Source of the DNA: DATDRS01 sp035291605
GTDB taxonomy: Bacteria; Chloroflexota; Anaerolineae; Anaerolineales; UBA6663
Direction of reading: 5' to 3'
DNA length: 20,161 nt
NCBI GenBank assembly: GCA_035291605.1
Contig: DATDRS010000162.1
Location: forward strand, 1 to 20,161
The translations under genes and the position numbers were made by a program. The notes under the pieces were generated by a model. That model was not told the DNA's origin, did not search any database, and saw nothing but the letters and a program-made list of their open reading frames with translations. How positions within the stretch are numbered: the stretch's first letter is position 1; every line of letters starts with the position of its first letter. Positions 13,301 to 18,736 of the stretch are shown here, one piece after another.

Positions 13301-14515
13301 ATGCGCATCGGCATTGACGCCAGCCGGGCCACCGTCGCGCGGCGCACTGGCGCCGAAAGCTACGCCCTGCATCTGATCCGGGGGCTGCTCGACTGCGGCG
13401 CGGGCGCCCATGACTTCATCCTTTACTTTCGCGACCCGCCGCGCCCCGGTCTGTTTCCGGGAGGGACCCACCGGGTCATCTCGTTTCCCCGACTGTGGAC
13501 CCACGCCCGGCTGTCATTCGAGCTGCTCACGACCCCCCGGCCTGACGTGCTCTTCGTCCCCGCGCACGTCCTGCCGGCGATCCATCCTCTACCCTCCGTC
13601 GTCACTGTGCACGACCTGGGCTACCGGTATTTCCCCGGTGCGCACCCGCTCGCCCAGCGCCTCTACCTCGACTGGTCCACCCGGTTCTCTGCCCACGCGG
13701 CGACGCGCGTCATCGCCGACTCCTGCGCCACGCAGCGCGATCTCATCCGCTTCTACGGCGTCCCCGCTGAGAAGATCGCCGTCGTCTACCCGGGCAGGGA
13801 CGAGTCACTGCGCCGGGTTGACCCCGCGCCTGCCCGCGCCAAATACGACCTGCCCGAAAACTACCTCCTTCACGTCGGCACCCTTCAGCCGCGCAAAAAC
13901 CTCCTGCGCCTCATCGAAGCCTTTCAAGCCATACGCGATACTGCCTCATACGCCATGCGCAACACGCAGTTCGCATCCCCAATGACTAATCTCCAATTAC
14001 TTCTCGTGGGCAAACCCGGCTGGCTTTCAGAATCCATCCTTGCCAAAGCGCGCGCGCTCGCGCCCACTGTCCGCCTCCTCGACTACGTCCCCGACGAGGA
14101 TCTGGCCGGACTGTACTCGGGCGCGCGCGCGTTTGTGTTCCCCTCGCTCTACGAGGGCTTTGGCTTTCCCGTGCTCGAAGCGATGGCCTGCGGCGCGCCC
14201 GTCGTCTGCGCAGACACCTCGTCGCTCCCTGAAATCGTGGGCGACCCTTCGGCAGGCTCAGGGCAGGCGGCCGCGCTCCTCGTGGACCCAGGCGACACGA
14301 GGGCTTTAGCCTCCGCGATCACCCGCGTGCTGTCCGACCCCGGTCTGCGCGCGGCCCTGGTCGCCAGAGGCTACGCGCAGGCGCAGAAATTCTCGTGGGC
14401 GCGGGCCGCGCGGGAGACGCTGGCAGTGCTGGAGGATGTTGGAGGACGCCCGGCGATTAGAAATCGCGGCACGCTACGCGCAAAGCGCAGCCCGCCGGCG
14501 CGGTCTGGGTCTTAG
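13301..14515 (+). CDS. GT4-family glycosyltransferase
   Basis: A 404-residue GT-B fold glycosyltransferase, retaining type. N-terminal domain: MRIGIDASRATVARRTGAE, then VVTVHDLGYRYFP. C-terminal nucleotide-sugar domain: YLLHVGTLQPRKNL, then VFPSLYEGFGFPVLEAMACG with the EX7E pair, then APVVCADTSSLPEIVGD. It probably transfers a hexose onto a polysaccharide or lipid carrier, together with the WecG/TagA enzyme that follows. Three parts are written by repeat DNA. Residues 211-234 (IRDTASYAMRN onward) are encoded by a 7-base array. SAGSGQ after VGDP is encoded by a CCCTTCGG...AGGG element. The last ~25 residues (RPAIRNRGTLRAKR onward) lie outside the usual fold. All are in frame, so the gene may still work. 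Confidence 0.9.
   Translation: MRIGIDASRATVARRTGAESYALHLIRGLLDCGAGAHDFILYFRDPPRPGLFPGGTHRVISFPRLWTHARLSFELLTTPRPDVLFVPAHVLPAIHPLPSVVTVHDLGYRYFPGAHPLAQRLYLDWSTRFSAHAATRVIADSCATQRDLIRFYGVPAEKIAVVYPGRDESLRRVDPAPARAKYDLPENYLLHVGTLQPRKNLLRLIEAFQAIRDTASYAMRNTQFASPMTNLQLLLVGKPGWLSESILAKARALAPTVRLLDYVPDEDLAGLYSGARAFVFPSLYEGFGFPVLEAMACGAPVVCADTSSLPEIVGDPSAGSGQAAALLVDPGDTRALASAITRVLSDPGLRAALVARGYAQAQKFSWARAARETLAVLEDVGGRPAIRNRGTLRAKRSPPARSGS
13930..14001. repeat. 7-base tandem array inside the glycosyltransferase gene
   Basis: CATACGC, GATACTG, then after 3 bases CATACGC, CATGCGC, AACACGC, AGTTCGC, a 6-base break, and AATGACT, AATCTCC, AATTACT. The 72 bases (24 codons) keep the frame and encode a loop-like insert before LLLVGKPGW, a strand normally close to the nucleotide-binding site. 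Confidence 0.7.
14245..14263. repeat. Short dyad element encoding SAGSGQ
   Basis: CCCTTCGGCAGGCTCAGGG has CCCT/AGGG ends and lies within the glycosyltransferase gene. In frame it yields the Ser/Gly/Gln insert after the EIVGD motif. Elements of the CCTTCGnC...GCTCAGG kind are dispersed in many environmental bacterial genomes as far as I recall. A larger relative is at 13241-13278. Confidence 0.5.
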
Positions 14516-14531
14516 CCGACGAATGTCGGCT
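14514..14531. repeat. Hairpin at the glycosyltransferase stop codon
   Basis: AGCCGAC (14514-14520), GAAT loop, GTCGGCT (14525-14531). It overlaps the TAG stop (14513-14515). No T-run follows, so it is more likely a dispersed palindrome or an mRNA 3' stabiliser than a terminator. Confidence 0.5.
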
Positions 14532-14590
14532 TCACTTTACGCGCAGCGGGTACACGCTTCGCATCAACTGCCGGGGCGCCGATAAACACG

Positions 14591-15328
14591 ATGAACACCG
14601 TCCGCATCCTCGGCGTCCCCATCCACGCCGTCACCACCGCCGAAGCGTTGGCCTGGATCGAGGCCGCCGTCGCCGCGCGCGCGCCCCGGCAAATCTGCAC
14701 CGCGAACCCGGAGTTCCTCATGGCGGCTGAGCGCGACCGCGAATTTTTCGATTTGCTCAATCGCGCCGACCTAGTCCTGCCCGATGGCATTGGCCTGCTG
14801 TGGGCGGCGCGCCGTCTGGGAGGACGTCTGCCGGAGCGCGTCGCCGGTTCCGACCTGATTTACCGTGTCGCCGAGCGGGCCGCGCAGAACGGTTGGCGTC
14901 TCTATCTGCTCGGGGCCGGGGAGGGCATCGCGCAGAAAGCGGCGGAGACGCTGCGCGCCAGGTATCCCGGCTTGACGATCGCCGGGACCTTCGGGGGCAG
15001 TCCAAGAGTCGAAGACCAGGATGAGATCGTGGCGCGCGTGCGGGCGGCGCAGCCCGACGTCTTGCTGGTCGCCTATGGCGCTCCGGAGCAGGACAAATGG
15101 ATCGCGCGCAACCGGGAGCGGGTGGGCGCGCCGGTCAACATAGGCGTGGGCGGGGCATTTGATTTTGTGGCCGGCGCGGCTCGGCGCGCGCCGACGTGGA
15201 TGCAGCGGGCAGGAATCGAGTGGCTGCACCGCTTGTGGCGCGAGCCCTGGCGCGCGCGCCGGATTTTCACGGCGGTGGTCTTATTTCCGCTGGCGGTTCT
15301 GCGCCGGAGACGGGGACCGATCTTCTAG
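14591..15328 (+). CDS. WecG/TagA/CpsF-family (GT26) glycosyltransferase
   Basis: A 245-residue GT26 enzyme. Members add N-acetylmannosamine(uronate) to undecaprenyl-PP-GlcNAc in teichoic acid, common antigen or exopolysaccharide synthesis. Motifs in order are ICTANPEFL, DLVLPDGIGLLWA, VAGSDLI, LYLLGAGEG, VAYGAPEQDKWI, NIGVGGAFDFVAG and RRAPTWMQRAGIEWLHRLW. The C-terminus is basic with a hydrophobic helix (FTAVVLFPLAVLRRRR), consistent with peripheral membrane attachment. It follows the GT4 gene on the same strand after a 75-base repeat-rich gap. No Shine-Dalgarno sequence is seen. The exact sugar is not predictable. Confidence 0.92.
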   Translation: MNTVRILGVPIHAVTTAEALAWIEAAVAARAPRQICTANPEFLMAAERDREFFDLLNRADLVLPDGIGLLWAARRLGGRLPERVAGSDLIYRVAERAAQNGWRLYLLGAGEGIAQKAAETLRARYPGLTIAGTFGGSPRVEDQDEIVARVRAAQPDVLLVAYGAPEQDKWIARNRERVGAPVNIGVGGAFDFVAGAARRAPTWMQRAGIEWLHRLWREPWRARRIFTAVVLFPLAVLRRRRGPIF

Positions 15329-15355
15329 ACATTTTTGCGAAAACTATAGACATTT
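15326..15355. promoter_or_regulatory. Direct repeat TAGACATTT upstream of the response regulator
   Basis: TAGACATTT occurs at 15326-15334 and 15347-15355, start to start 21 bases, which is two helical turns. The two sites would face the same side of DNA, as expected for a dimeric regulator site. They lie ~25-50 bases upstream of the predicted -35 box. Confidence 0.45.
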
Positions 15356-15377
15356 GTACTGAATCAGGACGAAACGC

Positions 15378-15417
15378 TTGCGCGCGAGCATTAAACTTGC
15401 TATGCTTTTTGCATAGC
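15378..15417 (+). promoter_or_regulatory. Promoter and overlapping palindrome of the ComA-like regulator
   Basis: TTGCGC (15378-15383), a 17-base spacer and TATGCT (15401-15406). The -10 box is inside a perfect palindrome, GCTATGC (15399-15405), TTTTT, GCATAGC (15411-15417). The palindrome could be an operator occluding the -10 box, or a leader hairpin if transcription starts upstream. AGGAGG follows at 15421. Confidence 0.5.
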
Positions 15418-15432
15418 GGCAGGAGGAAAGCC

Positions 15433-16113
15433 ATGGCCCGTAAAATCCGTGTCGTTATTCTCGACGACCACCAGGGTATTATTGACGGCTATCTGTATCG
15501 GCTGGAGCGCGCCCCGGAAGTGGAAGTCGTTGGCGCCGCGCTCTACGCGGAGGACATGGAGCGGCTGCTGGCGAAATGCCAGGCGGACGTGCTGCTGCTG
15601 GATGTCAACGTCCCGACCTCGCACGACAACCCCAACCCTTATCCCATTCTGCACACCATTCCCCAACTGCTGCAGACCTGCCCCGACCTTGCCGTGCTGG
15701 TGGTGTCTATGTATTCCGAGCGCGCGCTGGTCAAGGCGGTGATGGAGGCGGGCGCGAGCGGTTACATCCTCAAGGACGACCAGGCGGCGATCCAGAACCT
15801 CCCGTCCATTCTCCTGACCGTCGCGCACGGGGGCGTGCACTACAGCTACACGATCCACCAGCTCCTGCTCAAGCAGCGCGCCAGCGAAGCGGAGGCGATG
15901 CTGACCTCCCGGCAGTTGGAGGCGTTGTCGGTGTGCGCGGCTTATCCAGGCGAATCCACAGCCGCGCTGGCGCGCCGGCTCGGCGTCGCCAATTCCACTC
16001 TACGCAACCTGCTCTCCACGGCGTACTTCCGGCTCGGCGTCTCGCATCGCACCACCGCCGTCGCCAAGGCCCGGCAGTTGGGCCTGATCACCTCGGAAGC
16101 GCATCGCCCCTGA
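15433..16113 (+). CDS. NarL/LuxR-type response regulator, candidate ComA role
   Basis: A 226-residue regulator. The start is fixed by AGGAGG 6 bases upstream. Receiver: acidic pair Asp11-Asp12 in VVILDDH, phospho-acceptor Asp57 in VLLLDVNVP, switch Ser in VVSMYS and Lys in GYILKDD. The C-terminal LuxR-type helix-turn-helix runs from MLTSRQLEALSV through ALARRLGVANSTLRNLL to FRLGVSHRTTAVAKA. It is the only response regulator near the prenyl-synthase and peptide genes and is convergent with them. A polytopic sensor kinase-like gene lies 2.6 kb away. I infer that it is the output of that sensor, as ComA is of ComP. It could instead serve a kinase elsewhere. Unlike the other regulators in this window it has an insertion-like SHDNPNPYP after the phospho-site. 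Confidence 0.88.
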   Translation: MARKIRVVILDDHQGIIDGYLYRLERAPEVEVVGAALYAEDMERLLAKCQADVLLLDVNVPTSHDNPNPYPILHTIPQLLQTCPDLAVLVVSMYSERALVKAVMEAGASGYILKDDQAAIQNLPSILLTVAHGGVHYSYTIHQLLLKQRASEAEAMLTSRQLEALSVCAAYPGESTAALARRLGVANSTLRNLLSTAYFRLGVSHRTTAVAKARQLGLITSEAHRP

Positions 16114-16161
16114 AAGCCCCCCTGAAAGAAACTCCAAACTGGCTGGTGGGCACGCAGCGCG

Positions 16162-17130
16162 CTATGCCCGCCGCAGTGCATCGCGCGCCGCGTGCGCGGC
16201 CGCGGGTATCTCCAAGCTCGCCAACAGCTCATCCACCGGCCTGACCTGATCTTCCAGCAGGCTCTCCAATCCAGCCGCCCGGACGAGGGGGATGCCCTTT
16301 AGCATCCCCTGGGCGGCGCGATGCCGGCGGAGGAGCTCGTGGACGCCATAGCTGACCGCGCCGCAGCGGATGAGGATGGTCTGCGCCTCGGCCAGGGCCT
16401 CCGGATCGGGGATGGCCTGGCGCAGCGCGAGGAAACGCGCCCGGTCAGGATGCTCCACGACCTGCGCGAACAAGATAGGCAGCGGCGAGCGGCCCAGCGC
16501 CCAATCCGGGTTCGCAGGGACGGCCAGCGTGTCGTGCAAGTCATCGTGGATCTGGATCATCTCGCCGTACAGGCAGCCCAACTGTTTGAGCCGCTCAGCC
16601 GTGTCAACGTCCGCGCCGCCCGACAGCGCGCCGACGTGGAACGCCGCGCCGAAGAAGGGCGCGCTTTTGGTTTCGACGACCCGCCAATAGGCGGCTTCGT
16701 CAGCCGGGTTCTGCGCGTCCCATTGCTGGCCGAGGGCAGTGGTCAACGCCGCGGCGTTCAGGCTGCGCAGTGCGGCCAGCTGAATATGGGGCTGGGCTGC
16801 GCTGTGAGCAATAGCCTCTAGCGCAGCGGTCTGAAAGGCGGCGGCGAGGTTGGCGGCCGCGGGACCGCCGAGGCGATGGTGCGCGCCGCGCGGGTCGGCG
16901 TCCAGCAGATCGTCAATCAGGATGATACTGATTTTCAGGCAGGCGACGGCCGCTACGGCTGGAATGGCCTGCTCAGGCGCGCCGCCGACAGCTTCACACG
17001 CCAGGCGAGGCAGTTGCCAGCTGCCATCCTGTTTGGCGGCGGCGCGCCAGAACAGGGCTTGCATCTCAGGCCACGACTGAATGAGAGGCATGGTCAGCAA
17101 ATAGTCGAGTGCGGATGAGTATGTGTCCAT
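16162..17130 (-). CDS. Isoprenyl diphosphate synthase-fold protein, ComQ-like
   Basis: A 322-residue all-helical trans-isoprenyl diphosphate synthase family protein. The start at 17130 (MDTYSSALDY) is chosen because AAGAGA lies 4 bases upstream and because longer starts run through the intercistronic hairpin. The first Asp-rich motif is LIDDLLD (Asp73, 74, 77), followed by Arg81. The second is IHDDLHD (Asp196, 197, 200). The ETK motif is at 153-155. The usual GK..xDxxxxK segment after the second motif is shortened to GRSPLP, as in divergent ComQ-like members. Both metal-binding motifs are intact, so it should bind a prenyl diphosphate. It follows the 47-residue Trp-ending peptide gene by 71 bases on the same strand. 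I infer that it prenylates that peptide, as ComQ does ComX. A plain prenyl-diphosphate synthase is the main alternative. Confidence 0.85.
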   Translation of the reverse strand: MDTYSSALDYLLTMPLIQSWPEMQALFWRAAAKQDGSWQLPRLACEAVGGAPEQAIPAVAAVACLKISIILIDDLLDADPRGAHHRLGGPAAANLAAAFQTAALEAIAHSAAQPHIQLAALRSLNAAALTTALGQQWDAQNPADEAAYWRVVETKSAPFFGAAFHVGALSGGADVDTAERLKQLGCLYGEMIQIHDDLHDTLAVPANPDWALGRSPLPILFAQVVEHPDRARFLALRQAIPDPEALAEAQTILIRCGAVSYGVHELLRRHRAAQGMLKGIPLVRAAGLESLLEDQVRPVDELLASLEIPAAAHAARDALRRA

Positions 17131-17144
17131 AATATCTCTTAATA

Positions 17145-17173
17145 GACTGGCCAGGAGAAAATCCTGGCCAGTC
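17145..17173 (-). promoter_or_regulatory. 12-bp perfect stem-loop between the peptide gene and the ComQ-like gene
   Basis: GACTGGCCAGGA (17145-17156) and TCCTGGCCAGTC (17162-17173) are exact complements with a 5-base loop. On the minus-strand transcript the loop is TTTTC. No T-run follows, so it is not a classical terminator. It lies 29 bases after the peptide stop and ends 14 bases before the ComQ-like start codon, adjacent to its ribosome binding site. It is well placed to stabilise the peptide message, cause partial termination, or limit translation of the enzyme. Confidence 0.75.
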
Positions 17174-17201
17174 CAGCAGAGCAAGGGTGAATTGTAAAAC
17201 C

Positions 17202-17345
17202 TCACCACAGCAGCCAGTCTATGTCGAAAGCCGACAACTGCTCTCGGTTGGCATGGGTCAAACGAGCCAGGCATGCCAGGTAAGCGTCGTTAGCCATGTG
17301 CGCCGAGCACAATTGTGAGTAAAAGGCTTGCATCGTGAGTAACAT
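17202..17345 (-). CDS. ComX-like pre-pheromone candidate, 47 residues
   Basis: A short ORF from ATG 17345 to TGA 17204-17202. A perfect AAGGAG sits 9 bases upstream of the ATG, one of the best ribosome binding sites in the window. The product begins MLLTMQAFYS, has an amphipathic, Cys-containing middle and ends QLSAFDIDWLLW, with Trp44 and Trp47 in the last four residues. ComX precursors are about 50-70 residues, have a leader without a classical signal peptide, and carry near the C-terminus the Trp that ComQ prenylates. This peptide fits in size, Trp position and location next to a ComQ-like gene, though here it precedes that gene. Sequence identity to known ComX is not evident by eye. Trp44 or Trp47 could be the modified residue. 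Cleavage site and export route are unknown. Confidence 0.72.
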   Translation of the reverse strand: MLLTMQAFYSQLCSAHMANDAYLACLARLTHANREQLSAFDIDWLLW

Positions 17346-17420
17346 GGTAGTAATCTCCTTAAAATAGAGCGGGTTGTGGAAAGGATTTCGGGGGGCAGGG
17401 TCATGCCGACTGTGGCCTGG

Positions 17421-17440
17421 CTACATACGACTTCCTCCTT
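17421..17440 (-). promoter_or_regulatory. Start-stop element behind a strong ribosome binding site
   Basis: On the minus strand AAGGAGG is followed after 7 bases by ATG and immediately TAG. No other start codon lies at a usable distance. Ribosomes could load and stop at a one-codon ORF in the 5' leader of the pheromone gene, 76 bases before its own start codon. It may instead be a decayed small gene. Confidence 0.4.
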
Positions 17441-17475
17441 AGTCCAAGGGCGTGTTTGACGCTTCGAAAACGATG

Positions 17476-17494
17476 TGTTCAGCATAAGCGAACA
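17476..17494. promoter_or_regulatory. Inverted repeat TGTTC-N9-GAACA in the divergent intergenic region
   Basis: TGTTC (17476-17480) and GAACA (17490-17494) are exact inverted copies. The centre contains, on the minus strand, TATGCT, the same hexamer as the -10 box of the ComA-like gene, so it may overlap the pheromone promoter. It is a candidate operator for the XRE protein or for the ComA-like regulator. Confidence 0.35.
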
Positions 17495-17562
17495 GGAAAC
17501 TCCGATCCAGTGGCCGTCGCTTGAATCGGCTCAAGCGTTGCTTTAATCACCAAGAAAGCGCC

Positions 17563-18732
17563 ATGAGTCGCTTTGGAGAATTGCTGCGGTACTATCGCCA
17601 TCAGTGCTGGGATGCTGAGCACGCGAAGCCGCTCACGCAAGGGCGGCTCGGCGAACTGCTGGGACGGGCGCTCGGGGACCTGGGCTACAGCGGCGCGGCG
17701 GTCAGCGAGTGGGAGCGGGGCAAAAGCCGGATCAGCCACGACCAGCGCAAGGTACTGGTCAGCCTGATCAAGGTGTTGCACGAGTGCGGCGGCCTGCAGA
17801 CGCTCACAGAGGCGGACACCTTGCTGTTGGCCGGAGATTATCGCCCGTTGAATGCGGATGAACGGCAGTATTTATCTCCGGCCTGGGCGAACGGGCGAGT
17901 CGTTGGCGACCCGCCGCCAAAACCTAAGGGCTACTGGCAGATGGTGACGATGTTCCTGAGCGACTGGTTTGGCCGCCGCGCCGAGGCATTCACTGCACTG
18001 AAATCCTCAAGAAATGGAGGCCCCTCGCCGGGTTGGACGGGCGTGTTGCTGGAGATGATGGGGCAGCCTCTGCGTGGGTGGTCGAGCGCGCGGGTATTGC
18101 GGGCGATCGCCTGGGTGGTGGTCTGGTTGCTCGGCTGGGGATTGACCTTCCCTGCGCTGCACTGGCCCTTTGAAAACCGCGAACAGGCCTGGCTGGCTGC
18201 CGTAGCCTATATGACCGGGGCGATGATCGTCCCGGTTTTAGTCGGCGGCCTGACGCGCACTCGCGGAGATGAGTTTTGGAGGCGGCAGCCCTCGGCGAAG
18301 ACGTTCGCGCTGCGCCTCTTCACCCATCAAGGGGCCTTCATCGGTTTTCACGTGGGGTATATGCTGGTCTTCACCGGGGCGTTATCCGGCTATTATCTGG
18401 ACCTCGGCGCCCTCCCGCGTTGGCTGGAGGGTATCGCTGCGGTCTGGCCAATCCTCCTCGGCTATGCCTCCGCCCGTCAGGTGCCTTTCAATCTCTGGCG
18501 GGCGTATGGCCGGCTGCGCTTCACCGGGGCGGATTTAGGGCCGACGCTGGCCTTTATCCTGTTCGGCCCCGGCTGGGCGATCTTTTTTCACGCCTACTAC
18601 CCGTGGCTGCTCTACTCGCCGACCGGCCTGGCGCTTATTCTATCCGCGCTAGGAATAGCGGCCGGCTCGGCCGCCTGGCAGGAGCGGGCGCATAAAACAC
18701 GTAAGCAGGCATCACCCGATGGAGGCCAGTAA
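17563..18732 (+). CDS. Membrane-anchored XRE-family regulator
   Basis: A 389-residue protein with an N-terminal XRE-type helix-turn-helix (about residues 4-75: FGELLRYYRHQ, LTQGRLGELLG, SGAAVSEWERGKSRIS). A soluble linker follows, then about six membrane segments (177-198, 209-230, 257-280, 286-304, 325-344, 350-372) and a basic C-terminal tail. The start at 17563 is preferred since the protein then begins at the HTH. A TTG at 17521 would add 14 residues. The DNA-binding part would be cytoplasmic and tethered to the membrane. It is divergent from the pheromone gene and only 4 bases precede the ComP-like start codon, so it is co-transcribed with the sensor. A role in controlling the pheromone locus or responding to membrane-bound prenyl peptide is inference. 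No close named family is recognised. Confidence 0.85.
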   Translation: MSRFGELLRYYRHQCWDAEHAKPLTQGRLGELLGRALGDLGYSGAAVSEWERGKSRISHDQRKVLVSLIKVLHECGGLQTLTEADTLLLAGDYRPLNADERQYLSPAWANGRVVGDPPPKPKGYWQMVTMFLSDWFGRRAEAFTALKSSRNGGPSPGWTGVLLEMMGQPLRGWSSARVLRAIAWVVVWLLGWGLTFPALHWPFENREQAWLAAVAYMTGAMIVPVLVGGLTRTRGDEFWRRQPSAKTFALRLFTHQGAFIGFHVGYMLVFTGALSGYYLDLGALPRWLEGIAAVWPILLGYASARQVPFNLWRAYGRLRFTGADLGPTLAFILFGPGWAIFFHAYYPWLLYSPTGLALILSALGIAAGSAAWQERAHKTRKQASPDGGQ

Positions 18733-18736
18733 ACCG

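Noticed and set aside
16162..17130. Carotenoid or quinone-pathway prenyl diphosphate synthase as the plain reading of the ComQ-like gene
   Set aside because: No terpenoid gene is nearby, the region after the second Asp motif is shortened, and a Trp-ending peptide gene and a ComP-like sensor adjoin it. It remains the main alternative and is noted in the entry.
17131..17274. 48-residue N-terminal extension of the ComQ-like protein
   Set aside because: The longer ORF would overlap the pheromone candidate and read through the 12-bp hairpin. The MDTYSS start has AAGAGA at proper distance and gives the normal family length.
17258..17485. 75-codon minus-strand ORF ending in Trp-rich TWLTTLTWHAWLV, overlapping the pheromone candidate in another frame
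   Set aside because: Its ATG has no ribosome binding site, and the ORF runs through the AAGGAGG start-stop element and the leader of the 47-residue ORF. The latter has a perfect ribosome binding site in the correct place, so this is more likely a shadow frame. Trp-rich endings make it worth remembering only if the shorter ORF fails.
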